Positions 42,697-50,639 of a stretch of 64,000 nucleotides of DNA are shown piece by piece; position 1 is the first letter of the stretch, and each line of letters begins with the position of its first letter. This DNA comes from Actinoplanes sp. NBRC 103695. GTDB lineage: Bacteria; Actinomycetota; Actinomycetes; Mycobacteriales; Micromonosporaceae. The notes beneath the pieces were generated by a model. It made no database searches and was not told the DNA's origin. It saw nothing but the letters and a program-made list of their open reading frames with translations. The stretch lies in assembly GCF_030269485.1 (NCBI RefSeq), contig NZ_BSTL01000014.1, positions 174,194 through 238,193 of the forward strand. Direction: 5' to 3'. A program made the position numbers and the translations under genes.

Positions 42697-43450
42697 GTGG
42701 ACAACGCCGCCAAATCCTCACGCCCCGAGCTACCTTGACGTCCCACCCAGTGCCGGGGTGGGGGAGGCGGCGGTCCGTCGATGCGCGCAACCCACCCACC
42801 CACCCAGGTGGGCCGTGCCCTTCGGCTGGTATCCGCTCCGACGCGCGAAGGGCGGGACGCGCATCGCGTCCCGGTGGTACGACTCCGGACACCTTCCGGA
42901 GTGATGGTCTGGTCTTGCTGTCGGCGTTTCCGCTGGGTGTGGGCCGGGTCGCTATGCGGTCGGGGTGCCCGGTCACAGTCGCTGCCGCCACCATCGCGTG
43001 GCGGCGGGGTCCATGCGGGTGTGTCAGGCGTCCGGGTGCCCGCTCACTGCCGCCGCTCACGGCCCGCGCGGGGTTTCGCCTGGGTGCGCCCGGCGCCCGG
43101 ATGCCCGCTCGCCCTTGCTGCCGCCACTCACGGTCGTGGCCGGGCGCGGTCGGCGGCTGGGCGCGGTCGGCGGTAAGGCGCGGTCGGCGGCTGGGCGCGG
43201 TCGGCGGTAAGGCGCGGTCGGCGGCGGTCGGCGGTAGGAGCGGGCGCGGGTGGCAGGGCAGGCGCGCAGTGGTGGGACAGAGCGGTATCGGGGTCGAGAT
43301 GCCGCTCTGAGCCACCACGGTCCGCGCGGGTGGTAGCTCAGAGCGGGGAAGCTCAGTGGATAGCGCCCGGTCCTACCACCGGCCGCCCGGTGGGGCGGCG
43401 CGCATGGGCCGGGCCGGCCGTCAACGCCGCAGATGCCGCCTTCAGCTACC
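42697..43450 (-). repeat. Repeat cassette B (non-coding), inverted relative of cassette A
   Basis: This 1.1-kb gap (42609-43720) has no convincing gene. Read on the minus strand from 43450 it shows the same order as cassette A: core (43450-43230), a G/C minisatellite, three GCGGCAG...GTGAGCGGGCACCC phrases, a CCCACCC/GGGTGGG hairpin (42742-42762) and GTCCACAG (about 42697). The core matches 133-355 closely over more than 200 bp. Many overlapping open frames exist on both strands, as in cassette A, but none has a Shine-Dalgarno or a recognisable protein. Confidence 0.8.
43143..43227. repeat. 17-bp minisatellite, 5 units, alternating ends
   Basis: GGCGCGGTCGGCGG followed alternately by CTG and TAA, five units of 17 bp (43143, 43160, 43177, 43194 and 43211). 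It is absent from cassette A, so it expanded after the copies separated or was lost there. Confidence 0.95.
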
Positions 43451-43491
43451 GCTGGCGTGCCCGGCCACCACCGAGGGCTGCGGCCACCACC

Positions 43492-43550
43492 GCGGACCGC
43501 GACCACCACCGCGGACCGCGACCACCACCGCGGACCGCGACCACCACCGT
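43492..43550. repeat. 19-bp minisatellite, 3 units plus partial
   Basis: Unit CGGACCGCGACCACCACCG with landmarks GGA at 43494, 43513 and 43532. It lies on the outer side of cassette B, at the place occupied by the 16-bp array in cassette A. Just beyond it (43550-43600) a GTGAGCGGCGGCAGCGACGG phrase reappears in the opposite orientation. Confidence 0.92.
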
Positions 43551-43720
43551 GAGCGGCGGCAGCGACGGTGAGCGGGCACCCCGGCGCTTGGCAACCCGGC
43601 CCTACCCCCGCACCCAGCGGTAACCGCGAGTTACTGACCCTCACGGCCTGGCACGACCTGTTGGCAGCACCGCCACGCACCCAGGAAGGACGGCCGGTCA
43701 AACCTCCACCACGAAAGTGT

Positions 43721-44374
43721 CTAGCCGTTCTTCCTGTTCAGCCCCGGAATGAGCGTGATCCCGGCGATCATCGAGCCGGTCACCACGGTCGAGTAGGCCA
43801 CGAACAGCGCCAGCGCCTCCGCGTTGGACGAGGCGAGGACGATCACCGACAGGATGAAACCGGCCACCACCGAGCCCATCACCAGCGTCCAGGAGGCCAG
43901 CTTCTGGGCGAGTGTCCAGCGCTGCGAGACCGACGCGATCAGCATGCCGGCGAGCGGGGCCACCACCGGGAGCACGAAGCCTCCGCCCATCAGCAGGGCG
44001 ATCGCCGCGCCGTCGGAGCCGACGTTCCGGTCGGGGACGCGGTCGGCGGGGACGGGTGGTGGGCCGGGGCGGCGCATCGGGACCGGCGGCTGGGTGAGCG
44101 GCAGGCGCAGGTGGGCCGGCATCCGCCCGCGCCGGACGGCGCCGACCAGGGCTTCCGGCGGCCCGAGGCGCCCGACGATCTGTTCGGGGTCGGAGAGCGG
44201 GTCGGACACCGACGTACGCCGCATCGCGATGTAGTCGGCGACCGTGGTCATCAGCTCGTCGCGCACTTCCGGCGACAGGTCCTCGCTCTCGGCCCACAGG
44301 GCGGCGAGGTAGTCCAGGACGATGACGTCCGCGTGTGCGAGCGGCGCAGTCGTGTCCTGCGGTGCGGCGGTCAT
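43721..44374 (-). CDS. Membrane protein with N-terminal DUF1700/HAAS-like domain
   Basis: A 217-residue protein. Residues 15-75 are a helical soluble region (VLDYLAALWAESEDLSPEVRDELMTTVADYI, then LGPPEALVGAVRRG) like the HAAS/DUF1700 domains that pair with PadR regulators or sigma-factor systems. A Pro-rich linker leads to three membrane helices (about 120-140, 158-178 and 185-210). The start codon's Shine-Dalgarno lies within an inverted repeat. Function unknown. Confidence 0.75.
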   Translation of the reverse strand: MTAAPQDTTAPLAHADVIVLDYLAALWAESEDLSPEVRDELMTTVADYIAMRRTSVSDPLSDPEQIVGRLGPPEALVGAVRRGRMPAHLRLPLTQPPVPMRRPGPPPVPADRVPDRNVGSDGAAIALLMGGGFVLPVVAPLAGMLIASVSQRWTLAQKLASWTLVMGSVVAGFILSVIVLASSNAEALALFVAYSTVVTGSMIAGITLIPGLNRKNG

Positions 44375-44377
44375 GCG

Positions 44378-44410
44378 TTCCCCCAGGGTCGGTTGGCGAC
44401 AGTGGGGGAA
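44378..44410 (-). promoter_or_regulatory. Inverted repeat covering the ribosome binding site
   Basis: TTCCCCCA (44378-44385) and TGGGGGAA (44403-44410), 17 bp apart. On the minus-strand transcript the second arm contains the purine-rich Shine-Dalgarno immediately before the ATG at 44374, so the hairpin could block translation. Confidence 0.4.
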
Positions 44411-44507
44411 GCATGTCGTCCGGGGCGCCGCGGGCACATCGGCCCGCGGGCAGGACGTCGGCCGCCGACAATACGACTTTCGGCCGGGTGGCTCGCAGTG
44501 CCCGGCC

Positions 44508-44534
44508 GCTTTGCTCTGCGCACATATACGCATC
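44508..44534 (-). promoter_or_regulatory. 27-bp motif, copy 1
   Basis: Read on the minus strand it begins GATGCGTATATG and ends CAGAGCAAAGC. It matches 46902-46928 (plus strand) at 24 of 27 positions. It lies 134 bp upstream of the 44374 start on the same strand and just beyond the CDP-alcohol phosphatidyltransferase stop. Confidence 0.55.
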
Positions 44535-44564
44535 ACCCGGCCGGGTCGGACGGGACCGCCGGGG

Positions 44565-45359
44565 TCAGCCGACGGCGGCGGGGGTTCGCAGGACGCGGCG
44601 CCGGGACGGGACGATGGGGAGCTCGGTGCGGGCGGCCGCGGCACGGCGGAGTTGCTCGGAGCGCCACAGCCAGGCGATGTCCCTGGCGAACGACCAGGTC
44701 AGCGACACCAGCGCGACGGCCAGCCCGGCGAAGGCGATCACGTCGGGGAGGATGTGTGCGGTCGCCACGACCAGCACCACGCCCTGGGTGGCGGCCACGG
44801 TCTTGCGGGAGAACTTCGGCGGCAGCGGGGCGGTGAGCCACGGCGCCAGCCAGGAGGCGGCCACGAACAGGTAGCGGAACGCGCCGATCGCCACCGTCCA
44901 CCAGCCGAACGTGCCGGCCACGAACACGCTGAGCACCAGGATCAGGAACGCGTCGATCTCCATGTCGAACCGGGCACCCAGGGCCGTGCTGTTGCCTGTG
45001 CGCCGGGCCACCTGGCCGTCGACGCCGTCCAGCGCGAGCGCCACGCCGACCAGGGTGACCAGCGCCACCATGTGGACCGGCCGGGTGAACGATGTGACGA
45101 CCATCGCGGTCACCCCGCCGACCATCAGCGCCCTGGCGAAGGTGACCAGGTTCGCGGGGCCGAGCTTGGTGAGTCCGGCTCGGCGCAGGCCGAGCGCGAG
45201 CAGGGCGCAGAGCACGATGCCGTACGCTGCTCCGGCCGCCCAGCCGCCTGCGGAGAGGCCCACGGTGGCGCCCAGCGTGATCAGCAGACCCGCCTGGATG
45301 ACCAGACCGAACGCCGGACCACGACTGCTGGACGTAGCCGTCGGGTTACTGGATGTCAC
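44565..45359 (-). CDS. CDP-alcohol phosphatidyltransferase family protein
   Basis: A 264-residue integral membrane enzyme. The catalytic signature is complete: Asp-Gly-(2)-Ala-Arg-(8)-Gly-(3)-Asp-(3)-Asp in LDGVDGQVARRTGNSTALGARFDMEID (about residues 109-135), which binds metal and CDP-diacylglycerol. About six helices. It would transfer a phosphatidyl or related group to an alcohol. Divergent from the dehydrogenase/PTPS operon, so probably part of the same pathway. GTG start with GGAGG 4 nt upstream. Confidence 0.88.
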   Translation of the reverse strand: MTSSNPTATSSSRGPAFGLVIQAGLLITLGATVGLSAGGWAAGAAYGIVLCALLALGLRRAGLTKLGPANLVTFARALMVGGVTAMVVTSFTRPVHMVALVTLVGVALALDGVDGQVARRTGNSTALGARFDMEIDAFLILVLSVFVAGTFGWWTVAIGAFRYLFVAASWLAPWLTAPLPPKFSRKTVAATQGVVLVVATAHILPDVIAFAGLAVALVSLTWSFARDIAWLWRSEQLRRAAAARTELPIVPSRRRVLRTPAAVG

Positions 45360-45464
45360 CGTGCCTCCTGGGTGGCAAGATCGGTTGCCGCGTATGGTTG
45401 CCGCTGTCTACACCGAATACGCTCGCTGAGGCGCGTTCGGTTCAGCCTGTCTAGGAGTCCCTCT

Positions 45465-46430
45465 ATGTCGGGTGGCGCACGCGCCTTCTGGATGGCTTCC
45501 CCAGGCCGGGGCGAGATACGCACGCAATCCGTGCCGGATCCGTCGAACGACGAAGTTCTGGTGCGTACGCTGCACTCCGGCGTGAGCCGCGGCACCGAGA
45601 CGCTGGTGTTCAGCGGGGGCGTTCCGCCGAGTCAGCACGACGCGATGCGCGCGCCCTACCAGGAGGGCGACTTCCCGGCCCCGGTCAAGTACGGCTACCT
45701 CAACGTCGGCGTGGTCGAGCATGGCCCGGCGAGCCTCCAGGGCCGCACGGTCTTCAGCCTTTACCCCCATCAGACCCGGTACGTGGTCCCGGCCTCCGCG
45801 GTGACCGTGGTCCCCGACGACGTGCCACCCGCCCGGGCCGTGCTGGCCGGGACGGTCGAGACCGCCGTCAACGCGGTATGGGACGCCGCCCCGCTGATCG
45901 GCGACCGGATCGCGGTCGTCGGCGGCGGCATGGTCGGCTGTTCGGTGGCCGCGGTGCTGGCCGGGCTGCCCGGCGCACGGGTGCAACTGGTGGACGTCGA
46001 CCCGTCACGGGCCACGCTCGCGGCAGCGCTGGGCGTCGGCTTCGCGTCACCGGCCGACGCGCTCGGCGACTGCGACGTGGTGATCCACGCCAGCGCCACG
46101 TCCGCCGGGCTGGCCCGCTCGCTGGAACTGCTCGCCACGGACGCCACCGTGGTCGAGCTCAGCTGGTACGGCGACCGGCCGGTGACGGTTCCGCTCGGCG
46201 AGTTCTTCCACTCGCGCCGGCTCACCGTGAAGTCAAGCCAGGTCGGCGGCATCCCGCCCGGGCGGCGCCGTACGTACGCGGAGCGCCTTGCCCTTGCCCT
46301 TGATCTGCTGAAGGACGCACGGTTCGACGCGTTGATCACGGGTAGCTGTGACTTCGCCGAGCTGCCCGACGTGCTGCCGCGGCTGGCCGACGGCAGCCTG
46401 CCCGCGCTGTGTCACCTGGTGAACTACTGA
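45465..46430 (+). CDS. MDR-superfamily (zinc-alcohol-dehydrogenase-like) oxidoreductase
   Basis: A 321-residue medium-chain dehydrogenase. The Rossmann motif is VVGGGMVGCSVAAVLAG (about 147-163) followed by LVDVDPSR. At the usual catalytic zinc position the sequence is SGVSRGTETLVFSG, so the zinc cysteine is absent, as in BchC-like and other SxGTE members. NAD(P)-dependent; substrate unknown. GGAG 7 nt upstream. First gene of the likely operon to 48703. A 24-bp direct repeat duplicates its 3' end. Confidence 0.85.
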   Translation: MSGGARAFWMASPGRGEIRTQSVPDPSNDEVLVRTLHSGVSRGTETLVFSGGVPPSQHDAMRAPYQEGDFPAPVKYGYLNVGVVEHGPASLQGRTVFSLYPHQTRYVVPASAVTVVPDDVPPARAVLAGTVETAVNAVWDAAPLIGDRIAVVGGGMVGCSVAAVLAGLPGARVQLVDVDPSRATLAAALGVGFASPADALGDCDVVIHASATSAGLARSLELLATDATVVELSWYGDRPVTVPLGEFFHSRRLTVKSSQVGGIPPGRRRTYAERLALALDLLKDARFDALITGSCDFAELPDVLPRLADGSLPALCHLVNY

Positions 46431-46460
46431 AGCCTCGTGTCACCTGGTGAACTACTGAAG
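46409..46460. repeat. 24-bp direct repeat across a stop codon
   Basis: Two identical 24-bp copies (46409-46432 and 46437-46460), period 28 bp. The first encodes the last residues HLVNY plus TGA of the dehydrogenase; the second lies between that stop and the TTG start of the PTPS gene and ends in the purine-rich stretch that provides its Shine-Dalgarno. Confidence 0.97.
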
Positions 46461-46472
46461 GAGAGTGAGAGT

Positions 46473-46871
46473 TTGTTCAGCGTCACCGTCCGCGACCACA
46501 TCATGATCGCGCACAGCTTCTCCGGCGAGGTGTTCGGCCCCGCACAGAAGCTGCACGGCGCCACGTTCGTGGTGGACGCCACGTTCCGGCGGCCCGAGCT
46601 GGACGCGGACAACATCGTCGTCGACATCGGGCTGGCGCTCGAGCGGCTGCACGCGATCTGCGGGCAGCTCAGCTACCGCAACCTGGACGACGAGCCGGAC
46701 TTCGCCGGGGTGAACACGTCGACCGAGTTCCTGGCCAAGGTGATCGCGGACCGGCTGGCCGACGGGGTCGCGTCCGGGGAACTGGGCGCCGGCGCATCCG
46801 GCCTCACCGGCATCCAGGTGACGCTGCACGAGTCGCACATCGCCTGGGCCTCCTACGAGCGCGTGCTCTGA
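46473..46871 (+). CDS. PTPS/QueD-family protein with altered active site
   Basis: A 132-residue T-fold protein of the 6-pyruvoyl-tetrahydropterin synthase / 6-carboxytetrahydropterin synthase family: RDHIMIAHSF, LHGATFVVDATF, IVVDIGLALERLH, NTSTEFLAKVIADRL and a C-terminal LHESHIAWASYE. The zinc motif HGH is HGA here, the catalytic Cys loop is missing (GPAQKLHG), and the LDHxxLN catalytic pair reads LSYRNLDD. The pterin-binding Glu region survives. So it probably does not do QueD or PTPS chemistry. TTG 46473 has GGAG 9 nt upstream. Confidence 0.85.
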   Translation: MFSVTVRDHIMIAHSFSGEVFGPAQKLHGATFVVDATFRRPELDADNIVVDIGLALERLHAICGQLSYRNLDDEPDFAGVNTSTEFLAKVIADRLADGVASGELGAGASGLTGIQVTLHESHIAWASYERVL

Positions 46872-46901
46872 CCAGCCAAGACACACCCGAGGCGACGCCG
46901 T

Positions 46902-46928
46902 GATGCATATACGTGCTCAGAGCAAAGC
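46902..46928 (+). promoter_or_regulatory. 27-bp motif, copy 2
   Basis: Starts GATGCATATACG and ends CAGAGCAAAGC, 3 bp before the ATG of the glycosyltransferase. It matches copy 1 (44508-44534, minus) at 24 of 27 positions. The A/T-rich CATATA could serve as a -10, which would give a very short leader. Confidence 0.55.
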
Positions 46929-46931
46929 GAC

Positions 46932-47933
46932 ATGAGCGGACGGTTCTTCGTGATGCCGGGCGGGGTCGACGATCCCGCCCGGCCGAGCGGCGGCAACCGC
47001 TACGACCGGGCGGTGTCCGACCGGCTCACGAACGTGCACGAGATCGCCGTCCCGGGGTCGTGGCCGCGCCCGGCTCCCCGCTCGGTCGACGCGCTCGCCG
47101 CCGCACTGGGCGGCATTCCGGAAATGTCCCAGGTGGTGATCGACGGACTGGTCGGGTGCGGCGTCCCGGAGGTCATCGAGCGGGCCGCCAGCCGGCTGCG
47201 GGTGATCATGCTGGTCCATCTGCCTCTGGGCGACGAGTCGGCGGAGGCAGCCGACCTGGTTCCGCTGGAGCGGCGCGCCCTGCACGCGGCGGCCGGCATC
47301 GTGGTCACCAGCGATCAAGCGGCGGCCCGCGTGATCGCGTTGCACGGCCTGCCGGCGGACAAGGTTTCCGTCGCCGCGCCGGGCGTCGATCTCGCCCCCG
47401 TGGCCGAGCCCTCCCCGGGCGGCGGGCGCTTCCTCTGCGTCGCCGCGATCTCGCACCGCAAGGGGCAGGACGTCCTGCTCAGCGCCTTGTCCGCGCTGGA
47501 GGACCCGCCCTGGACCTGCACCTTCGTCGGCGCCGGGACGCCACCGGCGACGGCGATGCGGGGGGTGGTCTTCGCCGGGCCCCTCGGCGGGGCGGAGCTG
47601 GACGCCGCCTACGGAGCGGCGGATCTGCTGGTGCTGCCGTCGCGGGCGGAGACCTACGGCATGGTGGTGACCGAGGCGCTGGCCCGGGGGCTGCCCGTGG
47701 TGGGCACCCAGGTCGACGGGGTGCCGGAGGCGCTGGGTGCGGCCCCGGACGGGACCGTCCCGGGGGTACTGGTGCCGCCGGGCGATCCGGAGGCCCTGGC
47801 GGTCGCGCTCCGGGAGTGGCTCGGCGATGCGCGGCTGCGGGAGCGGTGGCGAGCCGCGGCGCGGGCGCGGCGGGAGACGCTGCGTGGGTGGGATGAGACG
47901 ACACGGCTACTGGATGAGGTGCTTCGGGGATGA
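46932..47933 (+). CDS. GT4-family glycosyltransferase
   Basis: A 333-residue GT-B enzyme. Acceptor-side N-terminal half; donor-side half with FLCVAAISHRKGQDVLLSAL and the GT4 E-x7-E motif SRAETYGMVVTEALARGLPVVGT, which binds the nucleotide-sugar. It would add a sugar to the product of this cluster. Its stop overlaps the methyltransferase start (ATGA). The start sits immediately after the 27-bp motif. Confidence 0.9.
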   Translation: MSGRFFVMPGGVDDPARPSGGNRYDRAVSDRLTNVHEIAVPGSWPRPAPRSVDALAAALGGIPEMSQVVIDGLVGCGVPEVIERAASRLRVIMLVHLPLGDESAEAADLVPLERRALHAAAGIVVTSDQAAARVIALHGLPADKVSVAAPGVDLAPVAEPSPGGGRFLCVAAISHRKGQDVLLSALSALEDPPWTCTFVGAGTPPATAMRGVVFAGPLGGAELDAAYGAADLLVLPSRAETYGMVVTEALARGLPVVGTQVDGVPEALGAAPDGTVPGVLVPPGDPEALAVALREWLGDARLRERWRAAARARRETLRGWDETTRLLDEVLRG

Positions 47934-48703
47934 CGGGTGAGTTCAGTCCGGACTGGCTGACGTTGCGGGAGCCGGCGGACGCCGCCGCGCGGGACCGGAC
48001 GCTGGTCGAGACGCTGCGGGAGACGCTGAGCGGGCCGCTGGTCGTACGGGATCTGGGGTGCGGGACCGGGTCGATGGGGCGCTGGCTGGCGCCGCGGCTG
48101 AAGGGACCGCAGCACTGGGTGCTGATGGACCGCGATCCGGTGCTGCTCGCCCACGCGGAGTCGCACCTGCCGGCGGGCGTGACCGTGGAGACGCGGCAGG
48201 GTGACGTGACCGGGCTGACCGGCGCCGATCTGGCCGGGACGTCGCTGGTCACCTGCTCCGCGCTGCTCGACCTGCTCACCACCGAGGAGGTGGAGGGGCT
48301 GGCCGCGGCGTGCGCGGAGGCGGGCGCCGCCGCGCTGTTCACCCTGTCGGTGACCGGTGAGGTGTCGCTGGACCCGGCCGACCCGCTGGACGACGAGGTC
48401 GCCGCCGCGTTCAACGAGCATCAGCGGCGGGAGAGCGACGGGCGGCGGCTGCTCGGGCCGGATGCCGCGGACGTCGCGGCGGCCGCCTTCGGGAAGGTCG
48501 GCGCGACCGTCGCCGTGCGGCCGGCGGTGTGGCGTCTGTCATCCGACACCGATCCGCTCGCCGATGAATGGCTCGCCGGCTGGAGTGGCGCGGCCCTCGA
48601 GCAGCGGCCTGACCTGCGTCTGGACGAATATCTGCGGCGGCGCGCGGCGGACGGCTTCGCGGCGAGCGTCGGCCACGCGGATGTTCTCGCCACGTTTGTT
48701 TGA
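47930..48703 (+). CDS. Class I SAM-dependent methyltransferase
   Basis: A 257-residue methyltransferase. SAM-binding motif I VVRDLGCGTGSMGRWLAP (about 38-55), acidic loop LMDRDPVLL, motif with QGDVTGL, and LVTCSALLDLLT. The ATG overlaps the glycosyltransferase stop by 4 bp. It probably methylates the same metabolite or its sugar (inference). Confidence 0.88.
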   Translation: MTGEFSPDWLTLREPADAAARDRTLVETLRETLSGPLVVRDLGCGTGSMGRWLAPRLKGPQHWVLMDRDPVLLAHAESHLPAGVTVETRQGDVTGLTGADLAGTSLVTCSALLDLLTTEEVEGLAAACAEAGAAALFTLSVTGEVSLDPADPLDDEVAAAFNEHQRRESDGRRLLGPDAADVAAAAFGKVGATVAVRPAVWRLSSDTDPLADEWLAGWSGAALEQRPDLRLDEYLRRRAADGFAASVGHADVLATFV

Positions 48704-48762
48704 ACCGAAATGCGGCAGCCCGGCGTACTGGTGGGTGTAGGGCTACCGAGGGGACAGCAATC

Positions 48763-49782
48763 GTGACGCGATCGGTCTGGGCATGGGTACGCGTGCTCGG
48801 CGGTGCAGGCATCATCGGCCTCCTGATCTGGAAGCTGGGCACCGGCGCCTTCCTCGACGGGCTTCGGGTCATCGACGGCGGCACGCTGCTGGTGGCGTTC
48901 CTGATCGGCGTCACGACCACGGTGTTCAGCGCCTGGCGCTGGTGCCTGGTGGCCCGCGGCATCGGGATGCGCCTGCCGATGCGGTCGGCGATCGCCGACT
49001 ACTACAAGGCCCTGTTCCTCAACGCGGCGCTGCCCGGTGGCGTGCTCGGCGATGTCGACCGGGCGGTGCGCCACGGCAAGGACACCGGCGACGTCGGGCG
49101 CGGCGTCCGCGCGGTGGTGCTGGAGCGGACGGCGGGACAGATCGTCCTCTTCGCCGTGGGGGTCACCGTGCTCCTCACCGTACCGTCGCCGGTTTTGACC
49201 GTGCTGGAGAAGCACGGAGCCGCAGCCGCGACGACCGCCCTGATCGTCCTCGTGGCCGGCGCGGCCGTCGTGCTCGGCACGCGCCGCCTGCGCACCGGCA
49301 CCTCCCGCATCGCGAAGGCCGCGGCCACCGCGCTGACCGAGATCCGCACCGGCCTGCTGAACCGGCGCAACCTGCCGGGCGTCGTGCTGGCGTCGACGGT
49401 GGTGCTGGCCGGTCACCTGGCGACCTTCGTGGTGGCCGCGCGGGCCGCCGGCTCGACCGCCTCGGTGCTGCGGCTGGCCCCGCTGATGCTGCTCGCCCTG
49501 CTGGCGATGACCCTGCCGCTGAACGTCGGTGGCTGGGGCCCGCGCGAGGGCGTGACGGCCTGGGCGTTCGCGGCGGCGGGCATGAGCGCGACCCAGGGGC
49601 TGACGATCGCGGTGGTGTACGGCGTGTTCGCCTTCGTCGCGGCGCTGCCCGGCGCGGTCGTGCTGGCCGGGCGCTTCCTGGCGAAGTACCGCACGGTGGA
49701 GATCGTCACCCCGGAGCCGGTCTTCGTCCCGGTCCCGGCCCCGCGCCCCGCCCCGCGCGTGCTGGCACACAGCGGTGCCTGA
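48763..49782 (+). CDS. LPG-synthase-like multi-pass membrane protein (UPF0104/AglD type)
   Basis: A 339-residue protein with about eight membrane helices, of the lysylphosphatidylglycerol synthase TM-region family (MprF flippase-like half). Typical segments: LLVAFLIGVTTTVFSAWRWCLVARG, YYKALFLNAALPGGVLGDVDRAVRHGKD and LPLNVGGWGPREGVTAW. Such proteins flip or modify lipid-linked compounds. GTG 48763 with GAGGGGA upstream. It supports a membrane-linked end product. Confidence 0.87.
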   Translation: MTRSVWAWVRVLGGAGIIGLLIWKLGTGAFLDGLRVIDGGTLLVAFLIGVTTTVFSAWRWCLVARGIGMRLPMRSAIADYYKALFLNAALPGGVLGDVDRAVRHGKDTGDVGRGVRAVVLERTAGQIVLFAVGVTVLLTVPSPVLTVLEKHGAAAATTALIVLVAGAAVVLGTRRLRTGTSRIAKAAATALTEIRTGLLNRRNLPGVVLASTVVLAGHLATFVVAARAAGSTASVLRLAPLMLLALLAMTLPLNVGGWGPREGVTAWAFAAAGMSATQGLTIAVVYGVFAFVAALPGAVVLAGRFLAKYRTVEIVTPEPVFVPVPAPRPAPRVLAHSGA

Positions 49783-49783
49783 A

Positions 49784-50473
49784 CTAGCCCCGGTAGCGCT
49801 CGGACAGAGCGTAACGAAGCAGGACCACATCGCCGATCTGACGCACCTCGGCCAGGTCGGCGCGGCGGTCACGGCCCCACGGGAACTCGCCGTCGTGCAC
49901 GAAGCGCGGCGCCCGCGAGTCGCCCACGAAGATCGGCGCGATGACCAGTTGAAGCTCGTCGGCCAGGCCCGCGGTGAGGAACTGGGTGTGCATCGTGCCG
50001 CCGCCCTCGACCATCAGCCGGCGGACGCCGCGAGCATGCAGGTCGGCGGTCACCCGGCGGACGTCGACCGGTTCGCCGCCGTCGACCACCTCGGCCGCGT
50101 CGCCCAGCCGTTTGCGCGCCGTCTCGCAGGTGCCGGTGGCGCAGTAGACCAGTTTCGCCACGTCGCCCGCGGTGAAGAACCGCGCCGCCGGGTCGAGGTC
50201 GCAGCTGCTCGTCACGGTCACCTTGATCGGGCTGGGGTGCTCGCCGCGCGCGGCCCGGCCGGCCCGGCGCTCGGCCGAGCGGACCAGCAGGCGGGGGTTG
50301 TCGGTGCGGACGGTGGTGGCGCCGACCAGAATCGCGTCGCAGCCGGCGCGGACCTCGTCGACCCGGTCGAAATCGGCGTCATTGGACAGCATGAGCCGCT
50401 CGGCAGCGGCGTCGTCGAGATAGCCATCGATGGACATGCCGCAGCTCAGCAGCACGTACGGTCGCTCACCCAC
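49784..50473 (-). CDS. RibD C-terminal-type reductase (dihydrofolate-reductase fold)
   Basis: A 229-residue stand-alone reductase domain of RibD; no deaminase domain. Visible motifs: LLSCGMSIDGYLDD, CDAILVGATTVRTDNPRLLVR (NADPH and substrate loop) and LMVEGGGTMHTQFL. It should reduce the ribosyl group of a pyrimidine 5'-phosphate (as in riboflavin synthesis) or a related substrate. GTG start. Divergent from the GTP cyclohydrolase II gene, its logical upstream enzyme; stop adjoins the 48763 gene. Confidence 0.88.
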   Translation of the reverse strand: MGERPYVLLSCGMSIDGYLDDAAAERLMLSNDADFDRVDEVRAGCDAILVGATTVRTDNPRLLVRSAERRAGRAARGEHPSPIKVTVTSSCDLDPAARFFTAGDVAKLVYCATGTCETARKRLGDAAEVVDGGEPVDVRRVTADLHARGVRRLMVEGGGTMHTQFLTAGLADELQLVIAPIFVGDSRAPRFVHDGEFPWGRDRRADLAEVRQIGDVVLLRYALSERYRG

Positions 50474-50639
50474 CGATGAATCCTCTCCAGCGAGCGACGT
50501 TCGTCACCCTGTCCGATCACGATGCGTCCAAGATAATCGGGACTTGGATTGCTGGCACATTCACGTGCTGTTACGGCATGGTGACAAAGATCTTCGGGCA
50601 TCAGTGCCCGTGCTGGGCATCTCAGTTCGAGGAGGGCCG

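Noticed and set aside
42735..43310. Several overlapping open frames in cassette B on both strands
   Set aside because: Same reason as for cassette A; they end at minisatellites and have no coding features.
133..43450. Composite transposon bounded by the inverted cassettes
   Set aside because: The segment between holds ordinary chromosomal genes, with no transposase, integrase, target-site duplication or composition change.
43492..43550. Possible CRISPR repeats
   Set aside because: No spacers; simple 19-bp head-to-tail minisatellite.
50474..50639. FMN riboswitch before the GCH II gene
   Set aside because: None of the conserved RFN-element core motifs could be found on either strand of the gap.
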